DNA from: PNAI01 sp964575715
Lineage (GTDB): Bacteria; Pseudomonadota; Alphaproteobacteria; Rhizobiales; Xanthobacteraceae
Assembly: GCA_964575715.1 (NCBI GenBank)
Contig: CAZNSG010000031.1
Location: forward strand, 1 to 40,965
Length of the DNA: 40,965 nt
Reading direction: 5' to 3'
Position numbers and translations under genes: made by a program. Below the pieces are notes generated by a model. The model saw only the letters and a list, made by a program, of their open reading frames with translations, was not told the DNA's origin and searched no databases. This document shows, piece after piece, positions 8,573 to 16,517 of the stretch (the stretch's first letter is position 1; each line of letters begins with the position of its first letter).

Positions 8573-8962
8573 ATGAGCAAATACGAAGCGCTTCCCCAAT
8601 TCCTTGCGTCGGCTCACGGGTCGATAAAGCGGCTGAACTTTGCCGAGATCGAACGGGTTTTGGGGTTCAAGCTGCCGAAAAGCGCGTATAAACATGAAGC
8701 TTGGTGGAGCAACAACACGACCGGCCACTCGCATGCGCGCGCTTGGCTTAAGGCCGGGTGGCGCACTCAGGACTTGGACCTCGCTGGACGTAAGGTCACA
8801 TTCCAGCGTTGGGTGCAGTCATCGCTCCCCGCAACGCCGTCGCCTAAGGGCGATCCTTGGGGTTGCATGGCCGATACTATAACCATCATGCCCGGCGTCG
8901 ACCTGACCGCGCCAACCGGCGACACGTGGAACGCGGAGGAAGGGCGGCAGCTCAATGAGTGA
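8573..8962 (+). CDS. DUF7662-like protein, probable antitoxin
   Basis: A 129-residue protein. Residues 1-85 resemble the small domain I know as DUF7662: LNFAEIERVLGFKLP, then HEAWWSNN, then HARAWLKAGWRT and a final VTFQRW. The remaining 45 residues are a proline- and glycine-rich tail that could wrap a toxin partner. It overlaps the following PIN-domain gene by eight bases and is preceded by a palindromic operator, exactly as expected of a type II antitoxin. The antitoxin role is inferred from this arrangement, not from a known activity. The gene lies between the third and fourth genes of a MoxR operon, so it appears to be an insertion. Confidence 0.75.
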   Translation: MSKYEALPQFLASAHGSIKRLNFAEIERVLGFKLPKSAYKHEAWWSNNTTGHSHARAWLKAGWRTQDLDLAGRKVTFQRWVQSSLPATPSPKGDPWGCMADTITIMPGVDLTAPTGDTWNAEEGRQLNE

Positions 8963-9353
8963 TCTTTTGCTCGACACCTGCGCTGTGCTTTGGCTGGCCA
9001 AAGGCGCCGAAATGACGCCGGAAGCGCGCGCGGAAATCGCTGATCGAAATCTGCACGTCTCTCCTATCACCGCATGGGAGATTGCCAATTTGGTACGCAA
9101 GAACCGCATCGCCTTCACCTTGCCGGTCGCGACCTGGTTCCGGCAAACGGTCGGCAAGATGGCCGCGGTCACGCCGCAATTGACCATCGAGATTCTTGCG
9201 GATTCGTGCGCTTTGCCGGGCTCGCCGCCGGGCGACCCAGCCGACCGGATTATCATCGCCACGGCGCGCGAGTCTGACATGACGGTGGTGACTCGCGATA
9301 AGCAGATCCTTGAGTACGCGCGCACCGGCCACGTACGCACCTTGGTATGTTGA
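8955..9353 (+). CDS. PIN-domain ribonuclease toxin, VapC-like
   Basis: A 132-residue PIN protein, predicted to be a metal-dependent RNase acting on tRNA or rRNA when freed from its antitoxin. The four acidic residues expected of the active site are visible: Asp7 (LLLDTCAVLW), Glu42 (ITAWEIANL), Asp97 in DPADRIIIATA, and Asp115 in VVTRDKQIL. Length is normal for VapC. The start overlaps the preceding probable antitoxin, so translation is coupled. Its TGA lies two bases before the ATG of the next MoxR-operon gene, so the toxin gene fits seamlessly into the operon and could share its transcript. Confidence 0.88.
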   Translation: MSDLLLDTCAVLWLAKGAEMTPEARAEIADRNLHVSPITAWEIANLVRKNRIAFTLPVATWFRQTVGKMAAVTPQLTIEILADSCALPGSPPGDPADRIIIATARESDMTVVTRDKQILEYARTGHVRTLVC

Positions 9354-9355
9354 CC

Positions 9356-11422
9356 ATGAACCTCGGCATCGCATTCGCGCCACTGGTGCCTTCTTATGTG
9401 CTGTGGGCGGCGTGTGCGGTCGCGATCGCCATCGCGACGATGCTGTTTTTCGTGCGCAGCCGCGGCGCGGCCGTGCGCGCGGTGACGCTGGCGCTGGTCG
9501 TGCTGGCGCTGGCCAATCCGTCGTTCACCAAGGAGGACCGCGAACCGCTCACGTCCGTCGTCGTGGTCGTGATCGACAAGAGCCCGAGCCAGACACTCGG
9601 CGAGCGCGCGGCGCAGACCGAAGCCGCGCGCGCGGCGCTGGCGGAGCGGCTTGGCAAAATTGCGGGCCTGGAAGTGCGCTTCGTCGAGGCGGGCGAGGCC
9701 GACGGCGAGACCGACGGCACGCGGTTGTTCTCGGCGCTGAGCGCGGCGCTGGCCGACGTGCCGCCCGATCGCGTGGCCGGCGCGATTTTCATCACCGATG
9801 GCCGCGTGCACGACGTGCCGGCCGAAGTCGCGGCGCTCGGTTTTACCGCCCCGGTCCATGCGCTGATTACCGGCCGGCGCGACGAACGCGATCGCCGGGT
9901 GGCGCTGATAACGGCGCCGCGTTTCGGCATCGTCGGGCAATCGCAGACGGTCGTCTTCCGCGTCGAGGATCAGGGCGCGCGGTCGGCACCGGCGCGGATC
10001 ACAGTGCGCCGCGACGGCGAGACGGTGGAAAACCGCAACGTGGTCGTCGGCAATATTGTGAGCGTGCAGATACCGATCCCGCACGCCGGACCGAATATTG
10101 TCGAGATCGAAGCCTCGCCGCTGGAAGGCGAATTGACGACGCTCAACAACCGCGTCGTCGTCTCGATCGACGGCGTGCGCGACAAGCTGCGCGTGCTGCT
10201 GGTCTCGGGCGAGCCGCATGCAGGCGAGCGGACGTGGCGTAATCTGTTGAAATCCGACGCCAGCGTCGATCTCGTGCACTTCACCATTCTGCGTCCGCCG
10301 GAAAAGCAGGACGGCACGCCGATCAATGAGCTTTCATTGATCGCGTTTCCGACCCGCGAGCTGTTTCAGCAGAAGATCGGCGAATTCCATCTCATCATCT
10401 TCGATCGCTACGCGCGCCAGGGCGTGCTGCCCATCATCTATTTCGACAATATCGCGCGCTATGTACGCGAGGGCGGCGCGGTGCTGATCGCGGCTGGGCC
10501 CGATTACGCCAGTCCCACCAGCCTCTGGCGCACGCCGCTCGATGCCATCCTGCCGGCCGAGCCCAGCGGCCGGACCATCGAGCAGCCGTTCCATGCCCAG
10601 CTCACCGCCTTGGGCAGACGCCATCCAGTTACGCGCGGCCTCGACGGGGCCGACAGCAGCCCGCCGCATTGGAGCCGCTGGTTCCGCCTGGTCGATACCA
10701 GGAGCGCCAGCGGCACCACGGTGATGGATGGCCCCGACAACAAGCCGCTCTTGGTGCTATCGCGCGAGGGCGAAGGCCGGGTTGCGCTCCTGCTCTCCGA
10801 CCATATCTGGCTTTGGGCGCGCGGCTATGAAGGCGGCGGACCGCATCTCGATCTGCTGCGCCGGCTCTCGCATTGGCTGATGAAGCAGCCCGATCTCGAG
10901 GAGGAGGCGCTGCGTCTGCTGGTGCGCGGGCGCGACTTGCTGGTCGAGCGACAGACCATGGCGGACAACGTGGGCGAAGTGACGCTGACCACGCCATCGG
11001 GCGCCACCCGTGTGCTCACGTTAGCGTCGGGGGAGCCGGGATTATGGCGCGGCACGGTCCGCGCGAACGAACTCGGCCTTTGGCGCGCGACCGACGGCAA
11101 GCTGTCGGCGCTGATCAATGTCGGCCCCGCCAATCCGCGCGAATATGCCGAGGTGACTTCGACCACCGACGTGCTCGGCCCGCTGGCGACGGCGACCGGC
11201 GGAGCCGCGCGGCGGCTGACCACGGGGGCGGAGCTTGCCATGCCGCGTGTTGTCGCCATGCGATCGAGCGATACCTACCGGGGCGAAGACTGGATCGGAT
11301 TGAAGCTGCGCGAGGCCAGCGTCGTGCGCGGCATCGGCGTGCTGCCGGTATTTGCCGGATTGCTCGGACTCTTGCTATTGGTAGGTAGCCTGGCGGCGAC
11401 GTGGGCGCGGGAAGGCCGCTAA
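9356..11422 (+). CDS. MoxR-operon membrane protein with VWA- and GATase-like domains
   Basis: A 688-residue protein that completes the MoxR operon. Two N-terminal membrane helices (about 10-35 and 40-55) are followed by a von Willebrand-like segment (VVVVVIDKSPSQTLGERAAQ), beta-rich periplasmic domains, and a class I glutamine amidotransferase-like fold (FHLIIFDRYARQGVLPIIYF, REGGAVLIAAGPDYAS). I see no catalytic Cys-His-Glu triad, so it is probably a structural derivative. One helix near the C-terminus (LPVFAGLLGLLLLVGSLAATW) returns it to the membrane. The ATG at 9356 matches the family start; an upstream ATG at 9347 would overlap the toxin gene. Probably works with the BatA/DUF4159 protein at the inner membrane. 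Confidence 0.85.
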   Translation: MNLGIAFAPLVPSYVLWAACAVAIAIATMLFFVRSRGAAVRAVTLALVVLALANPSFTKEDREPLTSVVVVVIDKSPSQTLGERAAQTEAARAALAERLGKIAGLEVRFVEAGEADGETDGTRLFSALSAALADVPPDRVAGAIFITDGRVHDVPAEVAALGFTAPVHALITGRRDERDRRVALITAPRFGIVGQSQTVVFRVEDQGARSAPARITVRRDGETVENRNVVVGNIVSVQIPIPHAGPNIVEIEASPLEGELTTLNNRVVVSIDGVRDKLRVLLVSGEPHAGERTWRNLLKSDASVDLVHFTILRPPEKQDGTPINELSLIAFPTRELFQQKIGEFHLIIFDRYARQGVLPIIYFDNIARYVREGGAVLIAAGPDYASPTSLWRTPLDAILPAEPSGRTIEQPFHAQLTALGRRHPVTRGLDGADSSPPHWSRWFRLVDTRSASGTTVMDGPDNKPLLVLSREGEGRVALLLSDHIWLWARGYEGGGPHLDLLRRLSHWLMKQPDLEEEALRLLVRGRDLLVERQTMADNVGEVTLTTPSGATRVLTLASGEPGLWRGTVRANELGLWRATDGKLSALINVGPANPREYAEVTSTTDVLGPLATATGGAARRLTTGAELAMPRVVAMRSSDTYRGEDWIGLKLREASVVRGIGVLPVFAGLLGLLLLVGSLAATWAREGR

Positions 11423-11513
11423 AGCGGCCGCTGTTGAGCCGCGCCGCTAAGGTGATAGAGTGAGGAAGATGTGGCGTAGTGATACCGAACGAGTTCTTTA
11501 GTGAGGGGGAAAA

Positions 11514-11675
11514 ATGTCAAAGAAAAAGGTAAAGAAATCGCGCCGATCGCAATCCGACGAACGGGCAAGCCGAAAAGCGAAGGCTACACGGCGGCGAGCG
11601 ATATTCAAGTCGAGCAGCTGGTATGCGAGCGCGACGCGGTCAATAGCGATCAGTGACGGCATGCGGAGCTCGTAG
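11514..11675 (+). CDS. Possible small, very basic protein
   Basis: A 53-codon frame starting ATG TCA AAG AAA AAG, with a good GAGGGGGA site five or so bases upstream. The peptide begins MSKKKVKKSRRSQSDERASR and stays rich in Lys, Arg and Ser, which would suit nucleic-acid binding. The ribosome-binding site and the lysine-dense start favour a real gene; the last third loses that character and runs into repeats, so the present frame may be a truncated form. I do not recognise a family. Confidence 0.3.
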   Translation: MSKKKVKKSRRSQSDERASRKAKATRRRAIFKSSSWYASATRSIAISDGMRSS

Positions 11676-11780
11676 GGCGGACGCGTCCGCTACGCTCAAG
11701 ACGCCGTTAGAGCGGTGTCGCGCTGACTGGAATCTCTGCGACACTGGTACGGCACCGTGTCCCGGATGCGGTGCAGCGCA

Positions 11781-11808
11781 CCCGAAGTCGGGTATACCCG
11801 ACTTCGGG
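11781..11808. repeat. TCGG-N6-CCGA palindrome, copy 3
   Basis: A perfect 28-base palindrome with centre GTATAC and core TCGGGTATACCCGA. The outer stem is CCCGAAG / CTTCGGG. It is followed 16 bases later by another perfect 28-base palindrome of the same family. Confidence 0.85.
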
Positions 11809-11824
11809 CTACCCGATTTAGGTG

Positions 11825-11852
11825 TCGCAAGTCGGATATATCCGACTTGCGA
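11825..11852. repeat. TCGG-N6-CCGA palindrome, copy 4
   Basis: A perfect 28-base palindrome with core TCGGATATATCCGA and outer stem TCGCAAG / CTTGCGA. Compared with its neighbour, both arms changed together, keeping perfect symmetry. Confidence 0.85.
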
Positions 11853-11920
11853 TGCGGTGCACCACTGATCCGTGACCGCCACAGACTGAAACGATCCCGG
11901 GTCTGCAGCGCACCGCTGCA

Positions 11921-11958
11921 CCATAGCGCGTCGAAGTCGCGCGTTATCGCGCTTATGG
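11921..11958. repeat. CATAGCGCG element, copy 1
   Basis: A 38-base element opening CCATAGCGCGTCGAAG and closing CGCGCTTATGG, with near-complementary ends. It matches the element at 35393-35430 at all but about three positions and has the same length. I recall very similar sequences scattered in Bradyrhizobium-like genomes. Confidence 0.7.
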
Positions 11959-11979
11959 TTTCGCAACGCAGTCTAGCTT

Positions 11980-12006
11980 GCGCAGACTGCGTAAACTTGT
12001 CTGCGC
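11980..12006. repeat. Hairpin with TGCGTAAACTT loop, copy 2
   Basis: Identical over 27 bases to 101-127: arms GCGCAGAC / GTCTGCGC and the same 11-base centre. Flanking bases differ, so the repeat unit is the hairpin itself. Confidence 0.8.
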
Positions 12007-12130
12007 GCTGCGCCCCGGAACACGTGTATTCAGTCAAGCCGATCCCGCTCTGACGCGGCTCTTGATGCGCAAGACGCCGCTGACGCGGCTTTTGGGGGGG
12101 GCGCGCGACGGCCGCGGACAGCTCGAAAAT

Positions 12131-12640
12131 TCAGCGTGGTCTGCGATCGGGGCGGATTTGTCCGGTCACGCCCTCGAAGGCGCCGGAAACCAGTTCGGCC
12201 ACCAGCAGCCGCTCCGGATCGACCGGCCCCGGCATGGTCGCGCGGCCCTTGGGGATTCGTTTGAAACCGGCCTTAACGTAGTAGGGCTCGTCGCCCACCA
12301 GCACGACCAGGCGATGGCCCTGGGCCTTGGCCTCGGCAAGCGCGCGTTCGATCAGCGCCCCGCCGATGCCATGCTCGCGAAACGGCGGCTCGACAGTGAG
12401 GGGCCCGAGCAGCAGCGCCGGTGCCTCCCCGATGAGCACCGGCGAAAGCCGCACCGAACCGACCAGCAACGTCCCAATGCACGCGGTGAACGACAATTCG
12501 AGCTGGTGTCCGATGCGCTCGCGGATGCGATAGGCGGTGCGCGCGTAACGGCCGGGGCCGAAAGTGCGCTCGTGCAGCCGCTCGATCGCAAGGGCATCGT
12601 CGGCGGTCTCCTGCAGAATACTCAACGACAAATCGTTCAT
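12131..12640 (-). CDS. GNAT family N-acetyltransferase
   Basis: A 169-residue acetyl-CoA-dependent N-acetyltransferase. The acetyl-CoA-binding motif A is visible as LLLGPLTVEPPFREHGIGGA (about residues 76-95), where REHGIGGA corresponds to the Q/RxxGxG/A pyrophosphate loop, followed by helix LIERALAEAKAQG and the motif B part GDEPYYVKAGFKR. The general plan resembles the YhbS-type subgroup. The ATG has GGGGAG close upstream. It stands alone, flanked on both sides by palindromic repeats, and its substrate cannot be predicted from sequence. Confidence 0.88.
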   Translation of the reverse strand: MNDLSLSILQETADDALAIERLHERTFGPGRYARTAYRIRERIGHQLELSFTACIGTLLVGSVRLSPVLIGEAPALLLGPLTVEPPFREHGIGGALIERALAEAKAQGHRLVVLVGDEPYYVKAGFKRIPKGRATMPGPVDPERLLVAELVSGAFEGVTGQIRPDRRPR

Positions 12641-12787
12641 CGGCTCCCCAGCCCGCCTGTTCGAGCCTTATCCGTTTTGATGGAATCAGAGGCAGGCTCT
12701 ATCTTTTTGTTTTAGCGTGATCTTTTCCGACCTTCCTTCGCCCGCCGAAGCGGGCTTCGCGAAGGCGGGAAACCGGTTCCCACCACA

Positions 12788-12811
12788 GGAACTCGGGCTT
12801 GCCCGAGTTCC
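12788..12811. repeat. TCGG-N6-CCGA palindrome, copy 5
   Basis: Eleven-base arms around TT: GGAACTCGGGC / GCCCGAGTTCC. Core TCGGGCTTGCCCGA. Confidence 0.8.
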
Positions 12812-12824
12812 GAAGTACAGCATG

Positions 12825-12852
12825 CCGGAAGTCGGGTAAACCCGACTTCCGG
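12825..12852. repeat. TCGG-N6-CCGA palindrome, copy 6
   Basis: Thirteen-base perfect arms around AA; core TCGGGTAAACCCGA, outer stem CCGGAAG / CTTCCGG. It lies 13 bases after copy 5, reproducing the paired arrangement seen at 205-268, 11781-11852 and 35267-35330. Confidence 0.8.
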
Positions 12853-13038
12853 TATCATAGGCGAGCGAAGCGACGCCGTCCTTCGGACGGCTATGTCCGG
12901 GGGCGTGCTTTTTCGGGATCACGCTCTAGCATTTAGGCTTGGCAAAATCCATCCGCCGCGGTTGTACGATTTCCTCGCATCCGCTGTGTCACCAGCCGCA
13001 AAGCATGATTAGATGCACTCGACAAGACGGAGAAATCG

Positions 13039-14025
13039 ATGGGACTTTTGGTCGACGGCGTATGGCGGGACGATAGTTACGACAAGTCGCGCATGCAGGG
13101 CGGTACCTTTGTGCGGCCGTCGACGCGTTACCGCAACTTCGTCACGGCCGACGGCAGCCCCGGCCCCACCGGCGATGGCGGTTTTCCAGCCGAGAAGGGC
13201 CGTTATCACCTCTATGTCTCTCCCACCTGCCCGTGGGCGCATCGCACCATCATTTTCCGCCGACTCAAGGAGCTCGAAGGCGTGATCACGATGTCGACGG
13301 TGTCCTGGTACATGGGGGAAGAGGGCTGGACTTTCGATCGCAACGGAGGATCGAGCGGAGACGAGGTCAACGGCAAGAGCAAGCTGTCGGAAATCTATTT
13401 GCTTGCGGATGCGCGCTACACCGGCCGCGTGAGCGTGCCCGTGCTTTGGGACAGGCAACGCCGCACCATCGTCAATAATGAATCGTCGGAAATCATCCGG
13501 ATGCTTAATTCGTCGTTCGATGCGTTCACCAACGAGCGTACCGACTATTATCCGCCGGAACTACGCGATGAGATCGATCGCATCAACGCCGTGGTTTATG
13601 CAAACGTCAATAATGGCGTCTACCGCACCGGCTTTGCGATCACGCAGGAGGCTTACGAAGAAGCGTTCCGAGCCTTGTTCAAGACGCTCGACGAGCTGGA
13701 GCTGAGGCTTTCACGGCAACGCTATCTCGCCGGCAGCCGGCTGACCGAGGCCGACTGGCGGCTGTTTCCCACCCTGATCCGGTTCGATGCGGTCTATGTC
13801 GGCCATTTCAAGTGCAATCTGCGGCGCATCGCCGACTACCCGAACCTGTCGAACTATGTGCGCGACCTCTATCATGTGCCGGGCGTGGCGGAGACCGTGG
13901 ATATCGATCAATTCAAGCGGCACTATTACGGCAGCCAGCGCAAAGTGAACCCGACCGGCATCGTGCCGCTCGGACCGGAGCTCGATTTCACCGCGCGGCA
14001 CGACCGGGGACGCTTCGCTAACTGA
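13039..14025 (+). CDS. yqjG: Glutathionyl-hydroquinone reductase (Xi-class GST)
   Basis: Reduces glutathionyl-hydroquinones, releasing glutathione and the hydroquinone in the cytosol. The 328-residue length and the CPWAHR motif with catalytic Cys64 (SPTCPWAHRTI) are diagnostic of the Xi class, which uses cysteine where most GSTs use serine or tyrosine. The thioredoxin-like N-domain ends with the NNESSEIIRMLN loop that binds glutathione, and the helical C-domain carries RYLAGSRLTEADWRLFPTL. GGAG lies seven bases before the ATG. It is a single gene facing a NUDIX gene tail to tail. The same activity could help aromatic breakdown, fitting the catabolic genes further along, but the link is speculative. 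Confidence 0.9.
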   Translation: MGLLVDGVWRDDSYDKSRMQGGTFVRPSTRYRNFVTADGSPGPTGDGGFPAEKGRYHLYVSPTCPWAHRTIIFRRLKELEGVITMSTVSWYMGEEGWTFDRNGGSSGDEVNGKSKLSEIYLLADARYTGRVSVPVLWDRQRRTIVNNESSEIIRMLNSSFDAFTNERTDYYPPELRDEIDRINAVVYANVNNGVYRTGFAITQEAYEEAFRALFKTLDELELRLSRQRYLAGSRLTEADWRLFPTLIRFDAVYVGHFKCNLRRIADYPNLSNYVRDLYHVPGVAETVDIDQFKRHYYGSQRKVNPTGIVPLGPELDFTARHDRGRFAN

Positions 14026-14046
14026 CATCGGCCCCGATCGCGATAT

Positions 14047-14556
14047 TCACCACTGCTGCGGAGCCGGCGCGCCGTTTAAAACTTCAGCGATTCGCGCGCG
14101 GGTGCCGATCGTCGTGTCGGAAGGCAGCGCGTCGGGCGGAAAAAATCCGTGCTCGATGATCTCATAGTTTGGCACGGGTTTGGACGGCTGGCGGAAAGTA
14201 CGCACGACGAAGAGCGCGATATGATCGCGATTTGAATACATCGGGTGGAAGAAGATGCCATGCAGAGCGGGCGGCGCGACAAGCTCAATGTTGCCCTCCT
14301 CGGCAAGCTCGCGCGTGATCGCTGCGAGCAGCGTCTCACCGCGTTCGACCCCGCCGCCCGGCAGATGCCAGCCATCGGCGTAGCTGTGCTTGACCAGGAA
14401 AATGCGCCCCTCGCCGTCGATCACCAAGGCGCGCACGCCCATGGTTAGGCCGCGCGCAAAGCGCCAGTAGACATGAATCAGGTGCGGGATGGTGGACAGT
14501 ATTGCGCCGCGCCAGCCTTTTTCCTGCATCTCCTGCATCCAGCGCTTTTTCTGCAT
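14047..14556 (-). CDS. NUDIX hydrolase domain protein
   Basis: A 169-residue NUDIX protein acting on an unknown nucleoside-diphosphate-linked substrate. After an N-terminal aromatic segment (YWRFARGLTMGVRALVID) comes the box GGGVERGETLLAAITRELAE at about 67-86, completed by EGNI. The glycine normally near the end of the box (EEXGU) is replaced by Asn here, while the metal-binding glutamates remain. The ATG at 14556 with AAGGA upstream is preferred; a GTG at 14568 would add four residues. It converges with the GST gene, leaving only 21 bases between the two stops. Confidence 0.82.
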   Translation of the reverse strand: MQKKRWMQEMQEKGWRGAILSTIPHLIHVYWRFARGLTMGVRALVIDGEGRIFLVKHSYADGWHLPGGGVERGETLLAAITRELAEEGNIELVAPPALHGIFFHPMYSNRDHIALFVVRTFRQPSKPVPNYEIIEHGFFPPDALPSDTTIGTRARIAEVLNGAPAPQQW

Positions 14557-14679
14557 CTCGTCCTTCACTGGCGTTTCCCGAGGTCCGGCTCCGCGTCATA
14601 CTGACCGGCTAGCCCCCTTTCGGGTACGGAATCTTTCCAATATATCAAGAACCGATATCCACTCACATACGAGGCCGAT

Positions 14680-15636
14680 GTGAAGCGCTTTTCCGATCTC
14701 TCCGAACAAGAAATCATCGCGCTCGCGATATCCAATGAAGATGAGGATAGCCGCATCTTTCGTGGCTTCGCCGAGGGCCTGCGTGCCGCCTTCCCGGCCT
14801 CCGCCAAAGTATTCGAAGAGATGGCGGACGAGGAGGTCCGGCACCGCAGCATGCTGTTCGACCTCTACCGCAGAAAGTTTGGCGAATATCTGCCGCTGAT
14901 CCGCCGCCAAGACGTCAAGGGATTCATCCAGAAGAAGCCACTCTGGCTCATGCGCCCGCTTGGTATCGAAGACGCGCGCAAATATGCCGAGAACATGGAA
15001 TTCGAGGCCGCGCGTTTTTACCGGCGGGCGGCGGAAATCAGCCGCGATGCCTCCGTGCGCAAGCTCCTGGTTGAACTCGCCGAAGCTGAAGTTGCGCATG
15101 AAAATCTTGCCCACAAGCTGGGCCAGCGCATTCTTACTCCGAGCGCGCGCGAGGAAGAGGCCGAAACCGAGCGGCGCATGTTTCTGCTGCAATATGTGCA
15201 GCCGGGTCTCATCGGGTTGATGGATGGCTCGGTATCGACGCTGGCGCCGCTGTTCGCCGCCGCGTTCGCCACACATAATACCTGGAATACGTTCCTGGTC
15301 GGGATGGCCGCATCGGTAGGCGCCGGCATTTCCATGGGATTTGCCGAAGCCTTGTCCGACGACGGCTCGCTGACCGGGCGTGGAACGCCGTGGGTCCGTG
15401 GCAGCATCACAGGGCTCATGACGATGATTGGCGGGGTCGGCCACACACTGCCCTATCTCATTCCCGATTTCTGGACCGCCACCGTTGTTGCGGTGGCCGT
15501 CGTGATCGTCGAACTCGCCGTCATTTCCTGGATCCGTTACCGCTATATGGATACCCCGTTCCTCGCCGCGGCGTTCCAGGTCGGGGTCGGCGGTGCGCTG
15601 GTGTTTCTGGCCGGAATATTGATCGGCAGCTCGTAA
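14680..15636 (+). CDS. mbfA: Membrane-bound ferritin MbfA (Er-VIT1 fusion)
   Basis: An iron exporter and H2O2-tolerance protein of Rhizobiales. Residues 1 to about 160 form an erythrin/rubrerythrin-like four-helix ferritin domain with ExxH-type ligands (ADEEVRHRSM and EAEVAHENLA). Residues from about 165 onward are a VIT1/CCC1-like membrane domain (GLIGLMDGSVSTLAPLFAAA, GMAASVGAGISMGFAEALSD). The known family is 318-330 residues, as here. The start is GTG with a GAGG upstream. In relatives, Irr represses mbfA through an ICE motif; I did not find a clean copy upstream. A metallophosphoesterase gene begins on the last base of the stop codon, so the two are coupled. Confidence 0.9.
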   Translation: MKRFSDLSEQEIIALAISNEDEDSRIFRGFAEGLRAAFPASAKVFEEMADEEVRHRSMLFDLYRRKFGEYLPLIRRQDVKGFIQKKPLWLMRPLGIEDARKYAENMEFEAARFYRRAAEISRDASVRKLLVELAEAEVAHENLAHKLGQRILTPSAREEEAETERRMFLLQYVQPGLIGLMDGSVSTLAPLFAAAFATHNTWNTFLVGMAASVGAGISMGFAEALSDDGSLTGRGTPWVRGSITGLMTMIGGVGHTLPYLIPDFWTATVVAVAVVIVELAVISWIRYRYMDTPFLAAAFQVGVGGALVFLAGILIGSS

Positions 15637-16517
15637 TGTTCGTGCTGGCGCATCTGTCGGACCCGCATCTTGCTCCATTACCCACACCGCGCCCGGCGGA
15701 CCTCGTCGGCAAACGCGGTCTTGGATTTCTCAATTGGCTGCGCAAGCGGGCCGCCATCCATCGCGCCGATGTCTTGGAACTGCTCGTGCGCGATCTCAAA
15801 GCGCGCACCTATGATCATCTCGCGGTCACCGGCGACGTTGTCAACATCGCGCTTGCGGCGGAGTTTGCACCGGCGCGCGCGTGGCTGGAAAATCTCGGCG
15901 CGCCCGATGAGGTCACGCTCGTGCCCGGCAACCATGACGCCTATGTGCGTGCGACCGCGGAACAAGCGCAACGGGCATGGGGCGCCTATATGCGCGGCGA
16001 TGAACTTGAATTATTCCCATTCGTGCGCCGACGCGGTCCGGCGGCGTTGATCGGACTCTCCAGCGCGCAGCCGACGCCGCCGTTCATGGCGACCGGGCGC
16101 CTCGGCGGCGCGCAATTGGCGGGGCTGGAAGCGGTGCTCTTCGCGCTTGGCCGCGAAGGATTGTTTCGCATTGTGCTGATCCATCATCCGCCGGTCAGCA
16201 CGCCCGCACGCTATTTCAAGCGGCTGACCGACTCGAGGGCGTTACGCGAGGTGCTGCGAAAGCATGGCGCCGAACTTGTTATTCATGGCCACGATCATGT
16301 GCGCAGCCTGGTCTGGCTCGAAGGGCCGAATGGTCGAATTCCCGCGATCGGCTTGCCCTCGGCTTCCGCCGCGCCGGATGGAGGCCATGAACCCGCGGGC
16401 TACAATCTGTTTGAAATCGACGGCACGCCGGGTGCGTGGCGCTGCACGGCGATTTCGCGTGGCCTGTCGCACGATGGAACGATGAGCGAACAGAGACGAG
16501 ATGAACTCGTGCGCTAG
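15636..16517 (+). CDS. Calcineurin-like metallophosphoesterase
   Basis: A 293-residue di-metal phosphoesterase. The signature blocks occur in order: SDPHL with Asp9 and His11, GDVVN at about 66-70, GNHD at 98-101, IHHPPV and HGHDH near the C-terminal third. This resembles the CpdA/Icc cyclic-nucleotide phosphodiesterase-like group, but the substrate is not fixed by the motifs. The ATG overlaps the mbfA stop (TAATG), and no separate ribosome-binding site is needed. The gene ends convergently, overlapping the stop of the next minus-strand gene by four bases. The coupling to an iron exporter is worth noting, though it may just be compact packing. Confidence 0.88.
   Translation: MFVLAHLSDPHLAPLPTPRPADLVGKRGLGFLNWLRKRAAIHRADVLELLVRDLKARTYDHLAVTGDVVNIALAAEFAPARAWLENLGAPDEVTLVPGNHDAYVRATAEQAQRAWGAYMRGDELELFPFVRRRGPAALIGLSSAQPTPPFMATGRLGGAQLAGLEAVLFALGREGLFRIVLIHHPPVSTPARYFKRLTDSRALREVLRKHGAELVIHGHDHVRSLVWLEGPNGRIPAIGLPSASAAPDGGHEPAGYNLFEIDGTPGAWRCTAISRGLSHDGTMSEQRRDELVR

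Larger units (their letters stand above)
11423..12130. other. Repeat-rich intergenic stretch
   Basis: About 700 bases between the MoxR operon and the GNAT gene. One possible small basic gene is at 11514-11675. The rest is repeats: two perfect 28-base palindromes (11781-11808 and 11825-11852), a hairpin TGCAGCG/CGCTGCA at 11904-11920, a CATAGCGCG-type element at 11921-11958, a hairpin at 11980-12006, and a direct repeat CTGACGCGGCT at 12050 and 12080. No terminator with a clear T-run was found after 11422. Confidence 0.65.
12641..13038. other. Intergenic stretch with stacked palindromes
   Basis: About 400 bases between divergent GNAT and GST genes, holding promoters for both. It includes a CCCGC/GCGGG and CTTCGCGAAG structure at 12735-12769, two TCGG/CCGA palindromes (12788-12811 and 12825-12852) and a stem CATAG (12856-12860) / CTATG (12891-12895) enclosing a CCGTCC-TTC-GGACGG hairpin. 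No gene is evident; the GGAG site for the GST gene lies just before 13039. Confidence 0.6.

Noticed and set aside
8819..10279. 486-codon open frame on the minus strand
   Set aside because: It crosses the toxin-antitoxin pair and the start of the GATase-like gene on the other strand and is low-complexity His/Arg/Asp-rich; a shadow frame.
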